From positions 434,001 through 498,000 of the forward strand of contig NZ_CP063458.1 in NCBI RefSeq assembly GCF_015169395.1: a stretch of 64,000 nt of DNA. The letters run 5' to 3'. This DNA is from Humisphaera borealis (GTDB lineage: Bacteria > Planctomycetota > Phycisphaerae > Tepidisphaerales > Tepidisphaeraceae). Position 1 is the first letter of the stretch, and every line of letters starts with the position of its first letter. A program made the position numbers and the translations under genes. The notes beneath the pieces are model-generated. The model was not told the origin of the DNA, did not search any database, and saw only the letters and a list, made by a program, of their open reading frames with translations. Of the stretch, positions 33,400 to 42,713 are shown in pieces.

Positions 33400-34578
33400 A
33401 TGAAACGGGATAACATGGGCATTTCAGGGGCATTGCGAGCCGCCCGACTCACCGGTCTGCTGGGGCTGATGGTCCTGGTGCTTACAGGCGGCTGCAAATC
33501 CGGGACAGCTTCGAATCCGCAGGTGTCGGCCGGTACCGGATCGGCCTCCAAGCCGGTCGACCTGGAGCGGTTCGAATACCACGGCATGAAGCTGGGGTCG
33601 GACTACAACCTCGTGCTCTACGCCCCGGACAAGACCTCCGCCGATGCCGCCGCCAAGGCCGCCGAGGCCGAGATCGATCGACTCGAAAACATCCTGAGCG
33701 ACTACAAGACAGACAGCGAGATCAGCCGTCTGTCAAAGATGACCGCGCAGGGGCCGATGCAGGCACCGGTCGCCATCAGCGATGATCTGTACGAAGTGCT
33801 CTGGGCCGCGCAGGTGCTGGCTTACGAAACCGAGGGCGCGTTCGACATCACTGTCGGGCCGTACGTGCAATTGTGGCGTCGGTCGCGGCGGCAACAGGAG
33901 TTGCCATCGCCCGAGCGGATTGCCGCCGCCTCCAAGAGCGTCGGCTACCAGAAGCTCAAGCTCGAACCTTGGGCTCACGACGATGAGGACGGTGGTTCGC
34001 TTCGCGAAGCCGGCCGAGAAACAACCCAGGTCACCAAGGCTCAACTCCTGGAAACGGGAATGCGGTTGGACGTTGGTGGGATCGCCACCGGCTACATTGC
34101 CGACCGCGTTCTGGTGGTGTTGCGGGAGCGTGGCATCGAATCGGCGATCTGCGACCTCAGCGGGGATCTGGCGATCGGAGATCCTCCGCCCGACCGCCAT
34201 GCCTGGCGCATTGCCGTCCGATCGCTGACCGAACCCGACAAGTTCGCCGAGTTTCTCGACGTCGCCAACTGCGGCGTTTCGACGTCCGGGGATACGTACC
34301 GATTCGTCGAGATCGAAGGCGTCCGCTACAGCCACATCCTGGATTCCAAGACCGGATTGGGGCTGACCCGGCGGATCGGCTCGACGGTGGTGGCCTCCAG
34401 CGGCATGGTCGCCGACGGGCTGGCAACCGTGATGTGCGTCACGGGCACCGAAAGAGGGATCGCCATCCTGGAATCGCAGGGCGCCGAGGGAAAGATTGTC
34501 GAATTGGTCGGTGATCAGGTTCAGATCCGCCCCTCCAAGCAGTACAACGCGATGAAGTCAACGACGCCAGCCGACTAA
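33400..34578 (+). CDS. apbE: FAD:protein FMN transferase (ApbE family) lipoprotein
   Basis: 392 residues. A lipoprotein signal (TGLLGLMVLVLTGGC) anchors it to the periplasmic face. The ApbE fold is marked by MKLGSDYNLVLY, the segment EGAFDITVGPYVQLW near residue 155, MRLDVGGIATGYIADRVL near 220, and SGDTYRFVEIEGVRYSHILD followed by a TVVASSGMVADGLATV block near 340. ApbE covalently attaches FMN to Thr in flavoproteins such as NqrB/NqrC or RnfG; no such target is in the window. GGAGG lies 8 bases before the ATG at 33400. Confidence 0.93.
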   Translation: MKRDNMGISGALRAARLTGLLGLMVLVLTGGCKSGTASNPQVSAGTGSASKPVDLERFEYHGMKLGSDYNLVLYAPDKTSADAAAKAAEAEIDRLENILSDYKTDSEISRLSKMTAQGPMQAPVAISDDLYEVLWAAQVLAYETEGAFDITVGPYVQLWRRSRRQQELPSPERIAAASKSVGYQKLKLEPWAHDDEDGGSLREAGRETTQVTKAQLLETGMRLDVGGIATGYIADRVLVVLRERGIESAICDLSGDLAIGDPPPDRHAWRIAVRSLTEPDKFAEFLDVANCGVSTSGDTYRFVEIEGVRYSHILDSKTGLGLTRRIGSTVVASSGMVADGLATVMCVTGTERGIAILESQGAEGKIVELVGDQVQIRPSKQYNAMKSTTPAD

Positions 34579-34602
34579 ACGAGAGGGAAGGTCACGTGTA
34601 GC

Positions 34603-34620
34603 CGGCGGGCTCGCCCGCCG
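34603..34620 (+). terminator. GC hairpin after apbE
   Basis: CGGCGGGC-TC-GCCCGCCG, a perfect 8-bp stem with a 2-base loop 25 bp after the apbE stop. No T-run follows, so it may be an RNA-stabilising stem or a repeat element rather than an intrinsic terminator. Confidence 0.45.
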
Positions 34621-34893
34621 TGCGTCCGCCCACCAGACATTTCACGTAACCGTCTGATGGTCGAAAGGATGGGTTCGCCGCCGGTGGTCTTGTGCGGGTC
34701 AGAATCCCTTGGACTCGCCGCACGTTCCGCTTTACAATCTTGCATTCGAAAGGGTCGTAACCAACATTGCCCGCCGGCGGTGTATTGAGTGTTGAAGGGG
34801 TCGGCGCACCAGATGTGCAGACCATTCAATACGGTTCGATCGGAACGATATAACCGTCTGTTTACCGGTTCCCAACCGCGGAGAGCGAAACCA

Positions 34894-36237
<1,344 letters not shown>

Positions 36238-36272
36238 CCCCAAAGGCGACGCGGTGGAACAGAACCAGAGAG

Positions 36273-36297
36273 AATGGCCCGATTCGTTCGGGCCATT
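36273..36297 (+). terminator. Intrinsic terminator after Gfo/Idh/MocA gene
   Basis: AATGGCCCGA pairs with TCGGGCCATT around the loop TTCGT, followed by TTCTTT. It starts 36 bp after the stop codon. Confidence 0.88.
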
Positions 36298-36320
36298 TTC
36301 TTTGGTAGATGGCCTCGATT

Positions 36321-36385
36321 AGCGGTCGCACCGAAGGTGCACGCTTCTCCTGCCGACGCAATCGTGCACCTTCGGTGCGACCGCT
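36321..36385. repeat. Perfect 23-bp-arm inverted repeat
   Basis: Arms 36321-36343 and 36363-36385 are exactly complementary (AGCGGTCGCACCGAAGGTGC...), each with an internal GCACC-GAA-GGTGC palindrome. It lies between the Gfo/Idh/MocA terminator and the DUF7674-like gene. Confidence 0.92.
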
Positions 36386-36449
36386 AAGCTGGGCGTTCTG
36401 GGCCTCGAGCCTTACGCCACACGGAACTGGCCGGGATGAACAACTTGTT

Positions 36450-36809
36450 ATGCCGCTTACGCCTCAACAGATTCTCGAACGCCTCGTGGAGATTGTGCCC
36501 GGGTTCCACACGTACTGGGAATCTCCAGAGGCGTGCTTTCATGAAGACAACGGGGAGTTCACTTGCTGTGGCGTCTTTGGTGACTGCTCTCATTTCGTCC
36601 GGGCCCAATACGAGCAGTTGTCGACAGTACAGCGCCGCCAACTCGCTGCCTTCGTAGTGGAATGCATGTCGTCGTCGGACAAGGAATTGGGGAACGCAGC
36701 CGCAACGTGCTTCTTAGAAAATCTCACGCACGAGCGTTTCTCCAAGGACTTCGAGAATTACCTTGCGGGCGACGCGCTCGACTTTTACAGGCGGTTCCAA
36801 GGTACCTAA
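36450..36809 (+). CDS. Small DUF7674-like protein, probably acquired
   Basis: 119 residues. The sequence has MPLTPQQILERLVEIVPGFH at the start, the central VFGDCSHFVRAQYEQL, and ELGNAAATCFLENL near residue 85, a pattern I associate with the DUF7674 family of small proteins (possibly immunity-like); this is recognition from memory, not a search. Codon use is much less GC-biased than the neighbours. The start codon lies in AACTTGTTATGC and the stop codon in CCTAACCTGCC, followed by a hairpin, an arrangement reminiscent of a gene cassette. No usual ribosome binding site is present. Confidence 0.65.
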   Translation: MPLTPQQILERLVEIVPGFHTYWESPEACFHEDNGEFTCCGVFGDCSHFVRAQYEQLSTVQRRQLAAFVVECMSSSDKELGNAAATCFLENLTHERFSKDFENYLAGDALDFYRRFQGT

Positions 36810-36835
36810 CCTGCCGCTAAACGGCAGAGGCGTTA
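36807..36835 (+). repeat. Hairpin starting at the stop codon of the DUF7674-like gene
   Basis: TAAC (36807-36810) and CTGCCG (36811-36816) pair with CGGCAG (36822-36827) and GTTA (36832-36835), with a four-base bulge (AGGC). The first three bases are the stop codon. It could be a terminator stem or a decayed recombination site. Confidence 0.5.
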
Positions 36836-36931
36836 TCGGACCGAATTCCGACCCCTCCAGATTTTCCAGCCAGATTCTGCAACCCACGCCGTACCCTGAT
36901 TAGTGCCCCCGAAGGCTAAGCCGCCTGCGGG

Positions 36932-36951
36932 AGGTACGATTTCACGTACCT
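36932..36951 (+). promoter_or_regulatory. 7-bp palindrome next to a ribosome binding site
   Basis: AGGTACG-ATTTCA-CGTACCT. Its right arm touches the GGAG that serves the gene starting at 36961, so it could be an operator or a small hairpin affecting translation. Confidence 0.4.
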
Positions 36952-36960
36952 GGAGAAATC

Positions 36961-38385
36961 ATGTTGCAGAGAACGAACCTTGCTCGGCTCTTCCTGTCCG
37001 TTATCGCCTGTTCTGTTGTGCTCGCGCCGGCGGCTGTCTTGCAGGCTCAATCGACACCGGCCTTCAGCGGTGAATTCACCAGCGAGAAGCTACGGCTGAC
37101 GCTCGCGCCGGCCGCCGACGGCCAGTCGTTCAGCGGAACGGTGACACTCGGCAGCAAGTCGTTTCCCGTGACGGCCAAAGCCAACGGCAACACGCTGACC
37201 GGCACGTTCACCAGCGGCGGCGAGTCGTTCGCGTTCACGGCGACTCGAAACGGCGACGTCGTGACCTTCCTGACCGGCCGCACGACCTACACGCTCAGCG
37301 CCGCGCCCGCCGGTCGTGTCGCCGCACCAGCGGCCGGTGCACGCTACGTCCGCATGACGCGGGTGAACGTTCCCGACCTGCTCTGCAAGCAGACCGCGTC
37401 CACGGTGCTAATCCCCTCCGACTGGAAGCTCGAAGGGGGCATCATCTGGCGGCAGAACGTCGCCTACCCGACCGCGGTCCACGGCCGCATCTTCAATCCG
37501 AAGGGGACCGAGCAGATGGGGTTCTACCCGTCGCTGCTGTTCAACGACGGCGTTCGGGAAAGTGCCGCCAACAATGCCCGCATTGCCGGCCCTGAGGCCA
37601 TGGCCGCCGCTGCCGCAGGCTTTCCGGAAGGCTCGATGTACATGGGCAACGAAGTCCGCCGGCTGAACGCCGATCCGGTCGCCGTGCTGAAAGAGTTCGC
37701 ATTGCCGCGCTACCGGAAGGACCTGGCCCAGGCCCGCATCATTGATGTAGTCAATCAGCCGGAGCTGGCCAAGCTCAAGTTCGAAGCACTCGGAAGCCCC
37801 CAGGGCGCGGAGGTGAAGGCGGTGCGGGTGCGGTTCGCCTATGACCTCAACGGCGTCGCGATGGAAGAGGACTTCCTCTGCTTCTGGGGATCGATGCCGA
37901 TCCTGCCGCCGATCGTCAGCTGGGGCATGGAGTTTCAGTCGTTCCGCGCCGAGAAGGGAAAGCTCGACGCGACCATGCCGCTGTTTCAGGCGATCAACCG
38001 TTCGGGCAAGGTGGATATGAAGTGGTTCGCGGGCGTGCTCGACGTGCAGGCCCAGATGCACCGCGACGGCATGCAGGCGATCGCCGACGCCGGCCGGCTG
38101 AGCAAGTACATCGCCGCCCGGAGCGACGAAGTGAACAAGATGATCACCGAAGGCTACTGGAAAGCGCAGCAGTCGAACGATCGGATTTATGACGGCATCA
38201 GCCAGTCGATCCGCGGCACGCAGCGATTCACCGACCCCTACGACCAGCGTCCGATCGAATTGCCCGGCGGCTACGATCACGCATACATGAGCCCCCGCGG
38301 CGAGGTCATCCTCACCAACGACCCGCTGTTCAATCCGGGGGTCGAGTTTAAGGAAGATTGGAAGGAACTGCCCAAGGCGCGATGA
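36961..38385 (+). CDS. Secreted hypothetical protein, 474 residues
   Basis: A Sec signal peptide (LFLSVIACSVVLAPAAVLQA, cleaved near QAQ) is followed by a Ser/Thr/Gly-rich beta domain (residues 33-120, FSGEFTSEKLRLTL and repeated FTSGGESFAFT-like strands) and a larger domain (about 135-470) containing YVRMTRVNVPDLL, GWKLEGGIIWRQ-like sequence (here WKLEGGIIWRQ) and many aromatic residues, ending FNPGVEFKEDWKEL. No family is recognised with certainty. GGAG precedes the ATG by 6 bases. Likely periplasmic or extracellular. Confidence 0.75.
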   Translation: MLQRTNLARLFLSVIACSVVLAPAAVLQAQSTPAFSGEFTSEKLRLTLAPAADGQSFSGTVTLGSKSFPVTAKANGNTLTGTFTSGGESFAFTATRNGDVVTFLTGRTTYTLSAAPAGRVAAPAAGARYVRMTRVNVPDLLCKQTASTVLIPSDWKLEGGIIWRQNVAYPTAVHGRIFNPKGTEQMGFYPSLLFNDGVRESAANNARIAGPEAMAAAAAGFPEGSMYMGNEVRRLNADPVAVLKEFALPRYRKDLAQARIIDVVNQPELAKLKFEALGSPQGAEVKAVRVRFAYDLNGVAMEEDFLCFWGSMPILPPIVSWGMEFQSFRAEKGKLDATMPLFQAINRSGKVDMKWFAGVLDVQAQMHRDGMQAIADAGRLSKYIAARSDEVNKMITEGYWKAQQSNDRIYDGISQSIRGTQRFTDPYDQRPIELPGGYDHAYMSPRGEVILTNDPLFNPGVEFKEDWKELPKAR

Positions 38386-38560
38386 GTGGTTGGCGGAACG
38401 GTCTTGGACCTCTTTTTGTGTGCTCTGATTGGGAGGTATAGCGAGGTGTTGAAGTCGTCCGGCGGGTTGGTTTATGATTCACCGCCACCCGCCGGACGAC
38501 GGTTTGCAGGCACGCGATCCGACCGGCACTGGGGAGCGCAATTCTAACAGGGGATTTCCA

Positions 38561-38986
38561 GTGAATCAGGCCAATTCCGAAGATCCGGCGATCGCCGCCG
38601 CGTACAAGTACATTCGAGAGGAGATGGCGCAGGGCGTCTCCGACGAGCAGATCGTGCTCACGATGGAGGACAACGGTTGGAATGCCACAACCGTAAGGGC
38701 GCTGTGCAAAAACGTGAGGGAGAGCACACCGGCGCCCACGCATTCGCTGAACTACGCGTCAATGTACCGGAACCCGTCCGCCAGACCGACGGTCTCCACT
38801 GGGGGCGGCGACGGTGGCGCGGACATGCTGGTCGGCGGACTCATCTGCGCGGTCGGACTGGTGATCACCATCGGCTCCTATGCGGCCGCCAGTAGTTCCA
38901 GTGGCGGCGGCGGCTACGTCGTGGCGTGGGGTGCCATCCTTTTCGGCGGGATTCGATTCTTCCGTGGACTTGCGGCCCGCGGGTAG
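38561..38986 (+). CDS. Small membrane protein, unknown
   Basis: 141 residues from a GTG at 38561 (AGGGG upstream). The first 60 residues are soluble and helical (EDPAIAAAYKYIREEMAQGV, DEQIVLTMEDNGWN), then a Pro/Ser/Gly linker, then two hydrophobic segments (ADMLVGGLICAVGLVITIGS; YVVAWGAILFGGIRFFRGL). The domain order (short helical domain, linker, two membrane helices) is seen in small proteins of unknown role. No family assigned. Confidence 0.65.
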   Translation: MNQANSEDPAIAAAYKYIREEMAQGVSDEQIVLTMEDNGWNATTVRALCKNVRESTPAPTHSLNYASMYRNPSARPTVSTGGGDGGADMLVGGLICAVGLVITIGSYAAASSSSGGGGYVVAWGAILFGGIRFFRGLAARG

Positions 38987-39096
38987 TTCGGGCGGGCGGC
39001 TTGTGCGGGTTTCGCCTGGGGGTTTCTCGATTCTCTAACTGTCGTCCCGTTTGCGTGTCGAATGAATGAGAGGTGTGGGGAACGGAGACGACGACA

Positions 39097-39903
39097 TTGA
39101 AGAAACTGCAATTGTTACTGATGGTTCCGCTGTTGCCTCTTGTGACCGCAGCCGATGCCGCCGCAGCCAGGCCGTCATCGACGGCTCCGGCAAGCCGGCC
39201 CGGGGCCGCGACGCTGATTGCCCGCGGGCACGCCGACGAAGCGGTGCCCTCCCTGAACAAGTCGAACGTTAACACGATGGACGCCTGGGGACAGACGCCA
39301 CTGCGCGCCGCCGTGCGCACCGGCGAGATTGAAGTCGTCAATGCGGTGCTTGCGGCCGGTGCTGATGTGCGGTTGCGCGCCGGCTTCGGATGGACCGCGC
39401 TGCATGATGCTGCCGCGACTGGCGAGATCGCGATTGTCGAACGGCTGCTGGCCGCCGGTGCCAGGGTCGATCAGACGGAAAACACTGGCGACACTGCGTT
39501 GCACATCGCCTGCCGGTTCGGGCGTGCGGAGGTCGCAAAGCTGCTGATCGAGAAGGGGGCGACCGTCCGCCGCAAGGACCAACTCGGCTGGACGGCGATG
39601 CACTACGCCGCCGCGTCGGGCAATACGGACGTCGTGAAGATGCTGCTGGATCGTAAGGTGTATCTCGACGAGGAGAACCGCGACGGTAACACCGCGCTGC
39701 ACCTGGCGGCGTTGGAGAACAAGGTCGACACGGTCGAGGCATTGCTTGACGCCGGTGCCAATGTTTTGGCCCGTAACGGCAAGGGCCGCACCGCACTCGA
39801 CCTGGCGATGCAAAGCCGCCACCGGGAAGTCGCCGATCGGCTGTCCGAGGCGGTCGGCAAAGCCAGGGCCGAGCGAGAGGCGAAGCTGAAACCTCAAGAA
39901 TGA
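39097..39903 (+). CDS. Exported ankyrin-repeat protein
   Basis: 268 residues if started at TTG 39097 (GGAG about 9 bases upstream), giving a signal peptide LKKLQLLLMVPLLPLVTAAD. Five ankyrin repeats run from about residue 55 to 255 with the hallmark GWTALHDAAATGE, GDTALHIACRFGR, GWTAMHYAAASGN, GNTALHLAALENK and GRTALDLAMQSRH. Ankyrin repeats mediate protein binding; the partner is unknown. An upstream GTG (39073) in the same frame is possible. The stop TGA lies inside the left arm of a 40-bp perfect inverted repeat. Confidence 0.88.
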   Translation: MKKLQLLLMVPLLPLVTAADAAAARPSSTAPASRPGAATLIARGHADEAVPSLNKSNVNTMDAWGQTPLRAAVRTGEIEVVNAVLAAGADVRLRAGFGWTALHDAAATGEIAIVERLLAAGARVDQTENTGDTALHIACRFGRAEVAKLLIEKGATVRRKDQLGWTAMHYAAASGNTDVVKMLLDRKVYLDEENRDGNTALHLAALENKVDTVEALLDAGANVLARNGKGRTALDLAMQSRHREVADRLSEAVGKARAEREAKLKPQE

Positions 39904-39988
39904 AGAATGCAAAACATGCAATGAAAAATGCAAAATGGAATGCTATTGCCATTTTGCATTTTTCATTGCATGTTTTGCATTCTTCATT
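39899..39988. repeat. Perfect 40-bp-arm AT-rich inverted repeat
   Basis: Arms 39899-39938 and 39949-39988 are exactly complementary with a 10-base loop. The arms are made of AATGAAGAATGCAAAACATG-type words and are strikingly AT-rich for this genome. It lies between the convergent ankyrin and hflX genes and overlaps the ankyrin stop codon, so it could act as a bidirectional terminator. Confidence 0.95.
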
Positions 39989-40072
39989 TCCCGGGCAACC
40001 GAAGCAACCTCCACCCTAACCCTCCCCGGAGTACCGGAGGAGGGGACCAGAAGTACCGAAAACGGGGACAAG

Positions 40073-41422
40073 TCACACCAGCGATTCGACCTTCTTCACT
40101 TCCACCTGGTCGTTCTTCTGCAAATCCGCGAGTGTGCGTTTGCCCATGATCGCCTTGAGCGTCACGCGGTTGTCGTCGAACTGGCGGTCGTGAATCCTGG
40201 TGTGGGATTCCAGGAACGACAGCAGCTTGCCGTTGGCGACATCGGCTTCGAGCGTGACATCCACCTGCGTGCCCCGAACCGCGCGGAGAACTTCAACCAG
40301 CAGATGCTCAAGGCCTTTGCCTGTTCTGGCGCTGATGGGGATCGCGTCCGGGTGCATGTTCCGCCAGAAGGGATAGTTCTCCTCGCCCTCGGGCGTGTCG
40401 GTCTTGTTCAGAAGCAGGATCTCGGGCTTGTCCTTCACCCCGATGTCATCCAGCACTTCGTGAACGCTCTTGAACTGCTGCTCGGCGTGCGGATGGCCGA
40501 CGTCGAGCACGTGCAGCAGCAGGTCCGCGTGGACCGCCTCTTCCAGCGTCGCCTTGAAGCTGGCGACGAGGTTATGGGGCAGATCGCGGACGAAACCGAC
40601 CGTATCCGACAGCATTACTTCCGTGCCGCGCTCCAGCTTCCACGACCGCGTCTTGGTATCCAGCGTCGCGAAGAGCTTGTCGTCGGCATAGGTGCCAGCG
40701 GCGGTCAGCGTGTTGAACAGCGTGCTCTTGCCGGCGTTGGTATAGCCGACGATGCAGACCGTGAAATGCTCCAGCGTGCGGGCCGCGACGATGCGGCTCT
40801 TGCGCTCCTGGATCTTTTCGATGTCCCGCCGAAGGGCCGAGATGCGATCGCGTACCAGTCGGCGGTCGCTCTCGAGCTGCGTTTCACCCGGGCCGCGCGT
40901 GCCGATGCCCATGCCGCCGCCCTGGCCGGCGATGCGCTCAAGGTGGCCCCACATCTTCATCAGGCGCGGGTAGGTGTACTGCATCTGCGCCAGCTCGACC
41001 TGAAGCTTGGCTTCGTGCGTGTGCGCACGGCTGGCGAAGATATCGAGGATCAGTTCCGACCGATCGAGAACCTTGATGCCCTCTTCCCCGCGCTTGGAAC
41101 CGGCGACCTCGTTGATGATCTTTTCCAGCGAGCCGATCTGACTAGGCGACAGGTCGTTGTCGAACAGAACGACGTTCGCCTTCTCCTTCATCGCCAGCAG
41201 CGCGATGTCGCTGGCCTTGCCGGAGCCGATGTAGGTGCCGGCGTCAGGGCTCTGCCGCTTCTGCAGAATCTGCCCGACCACGCGCGCACCGGCGGTCTTG
41301 GCGAGCGAGCCGAGCTCGCCCAGCGGATCGCGCGGATCGGCGGTTGAATCGGGAAGGATCACCCCTACAAGGACAGCCCGTTCCTGGTGAACCGAAAGTT
41401 CTGTGCGTTTGAGTTCTGCCAA
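40073..41422 (-). CDS. hflX: GTPase HflX
   Basis: 449 residues. The N-terminal HflX domain carries GTYIGSGKASDIA and NDLSPSQIGSLEKI, then GRGGMGIGTRGPGETQLE-like sequence (here GGGMGIGTRGPGETQLESDR), and the G domain has GYTNAGKST (G1), LSDTVGFVRDLP (G3), LNKTD (G4). HflX splits stalled or hibernating ribosomes. The start is TTG at 41422 (AGAGG about 10 bases upstream). The C-terminal domain (residues 355-449) is longer than in E. coli truncated forms and typical of the family. Confidence 0.94.
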   Translation of the reverse strand: MAELKRTELSVHQERAVLVGVILPDSTADPRDPLGELGSLAKTAGARVVGQILQKRQSPDAGTYIGSGKASDIALLAMKEKANVVLFDNDLSPSQIGSLEKIINEVAGSKRGEEGIKVLDRSELILDIFASRAHTHEAKLQVELAQMQYTYPRLMKMWGHLERIAGQGGGMGIGTRGPGETQLESDRRLVRDRISALRRDIEKIQERKSRIVAARTLEHFTVCIVGYTNAGKSTLFNTLTAAGTYADDKLFATLDTKTRSWKLERGTEVMLSDTVGFVRDLPHNLVASFKATLEEAVHADLLLHVLDVGHPHAEQQFKSVHEVLDDIGVKDKPEILLLNKTDTPEGEENYPFWRNMHPDAIPISARTGKGLEHLLVEVLRAVRGTQVDVTLEADVANGKLLSFLESHTRIHDRQFDDNRVTLKAIMGKRTLADLQKNDQVEVKKVESLV

Positions 41423-41493
41423 AGCTTGCGTGCCTCTTCACGGATACGGAACGATGTATTGTACGCTCGTTTTCAACGACGCGCCGCGATTCT

Positions 41494-41640
41494 GTGGCAT
41501 GGGCATGGACGGATGCCCGCGGCGGTAACCCAGCAGTCACACGAACCACGGGCACCGGCGTACCGCAGTCCATGGCACCCGGACATTGGGTCGCCGCAAC
41601 CCGAATCGCGGACACGGACAAGCATACTTGCCTATGCCAC
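41494..41640. repeat. GTGGCATGGGCA-family elements upstream of hflX
   Basis: One copy starts GTGGCATGGGCATGGACGGATGCCC at its left edge in shortened form (core GGGCAT-GGACGG-ATGCCC) at 41494-41518, and a degenerate inverted copy (GGACAAGCATACTTGCC, then TATGCCAC) ends at 41640. Both are related to the tsf-rpsB spacer element at 42544-42687. Confidence 0.75.
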
Positions 41641-41650
41641 AATCAAATAC

Positions 41651-41681
41651 AGAAGGGCAACCCGCAACGGGCTGCCCTTCT
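41651..41681 (-). terminator. Intrinsic terminator of the rpsB-tsf operon
   Basis: AGAAGGGCAaCCCG pairs with CGGGcTGCCCTTCT around CAA. The single mismatch is a G-U pair in the minus-strand RNA, giving a 14-bp stem, followed on that strand by GTATTTGATT. It begins 27 bp after the tsf stop. Confidence 0.85.
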
Positions 41682-41707
41682 GAATCGATGATTCGTCGAT
41701 CGATTTC

Positions 41708-42520
41708 TCAGGCCTGGCCGACTTCCAGCCGGACGTAGCCGGTCAGCTCGACGCCGCCTTGCTTGACGTACGCGGCGATGTTGCCCTTGAACACGCCGGC
41801 GTTGAAGAACTCCTGGTCGAGCAGGACGCGCTCGGCGAAGAACGAGTTCATCTTGCCCTCGGCGATCTTCTCGGCGATCTGCTGGGGCTTGCCGGTGGCC
41901 TTGGCCTGCTCGACGGCAAAGTCGCGTTCCTTGGCGACCAGGTCGGCCGGGACGGCGTCGCGGGTCAGGCCGGCGGGGCGGGCGAACGCGATGTGCCCGC
42001 CGAGCTGCTTGACCAGGTCTTCCGACGGGTTGCCCTTGAACGCCATGATCACACCGATTTTGCCGGTGATGCCGTAGAGGTAGAGGCCGACCTTGCCGCC
42101 GGCGGGGGCCGTCAGCCGGGCGGTCTTGCCCAGGCGGACGTTTTCACCGGTGGTCTGCGAAACCTTGGTCAGCTCGCCGGCGACTTCCGGCAGGGCGGCG
42201 ACGTCGCCTTCGGCCTTCAGCAGGGCGGCGGCGGCGATGGCACCGACGGCCGAGAGCGGCTCGCTCTTGGCGGTGAAGTCGGTGTTGCAGTTGACCTCGA
42301 CCAGTGCCGCGGCAGAGCCGTCGGCGGCGACCGCGCCAAGGACGCGGCCTTCGCTGGCGGCGCGCTCGGTCAGCGACGACTTCACGCCCTTCTTGCGGAA
42401 GTATTCGATCGCCTTTTCAAGATCTCCGCCCGTTTCCTGAAGGGCCTTCTTGCATTCCATCATCCCCTGGCCCGTCTTGGAGCGGAGGTCGTTGACGAGC
42501 TTTGCGGTGATTTCCGCCAT
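41708..42520 (-). CDS. tsf: Translation elongation factor Ts
   Basis: 270 residues. It exchanges GDP for GTP on EF-Tu. The N-terminal UBA-like domain has VNDLRSKTGQGMMECKKAL and the signature CNTDFTAKSEPL is near residue 80; the C-terminal dimerisation domain follows. ATG at 42520 with GGAG 8 bases upstream is used. rpsB lies upstream, separated by 193 bp that consist largely of palindromic repeat. Confidence 0.96.
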   Translation of the reverse strand: MAEITAKLVNDLRSKTGQGMMECKKALQETGGDLEKAIEYFRKKGVKSSLTERAASEGRVLGAVAADGSAAALVEVNCNTDFTAKSEPLSAVGAIAAAALLKAEGDVAALPEVAGELTKVSQTTGENVRLGKTARLTAPAGGKVGLYLYGITGKIGVIMAFKGNPSEDLVKQLGGHIAFARPAGLTRDAVPADLVAKERDFAVEQAKATGKPQQIAEKIAEGKMNSFFAERVLLDQEFFNAGVFKGNIAAYVKQGGVELTGYVRLEVGQA

Positions 42521-42543
42521 GATTGGTTCTCCAAAAGTAGCTT

Positions 42544-42687
42544 GTGGCATGGGCATGTACTCATGCCCGTGCGCGGATCGCGCTTCGTCACACGGGCGCT
42601 ACCACCCGTGATTCGGCTCGCGTCGGATGCCGTGGGACGCACTTTCTGCAAATCGAAGACACGGGCAAGAGTACTTGCCCATGCCAC
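42544..42687. repeat. Paired GTGGCATGGGCA elements in the rpsB-tsf spacer
   Basis: Left arm 42544-42571 and right arm 42660-42687 match at 26 of 28 positions. Each arm is also a hairpin on its own: GGGCATG-TACT-CATGCCC on the left and GGGCAAG-AGTA-CTTGCCC on the right. The two differences between the arms are exactly the two partners of one base pair of that hairpin. Confidence 0.92.
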
Positions 42688-42713
42688 CCACTAAATTAGT
42701 GCGAGACAAAAGT

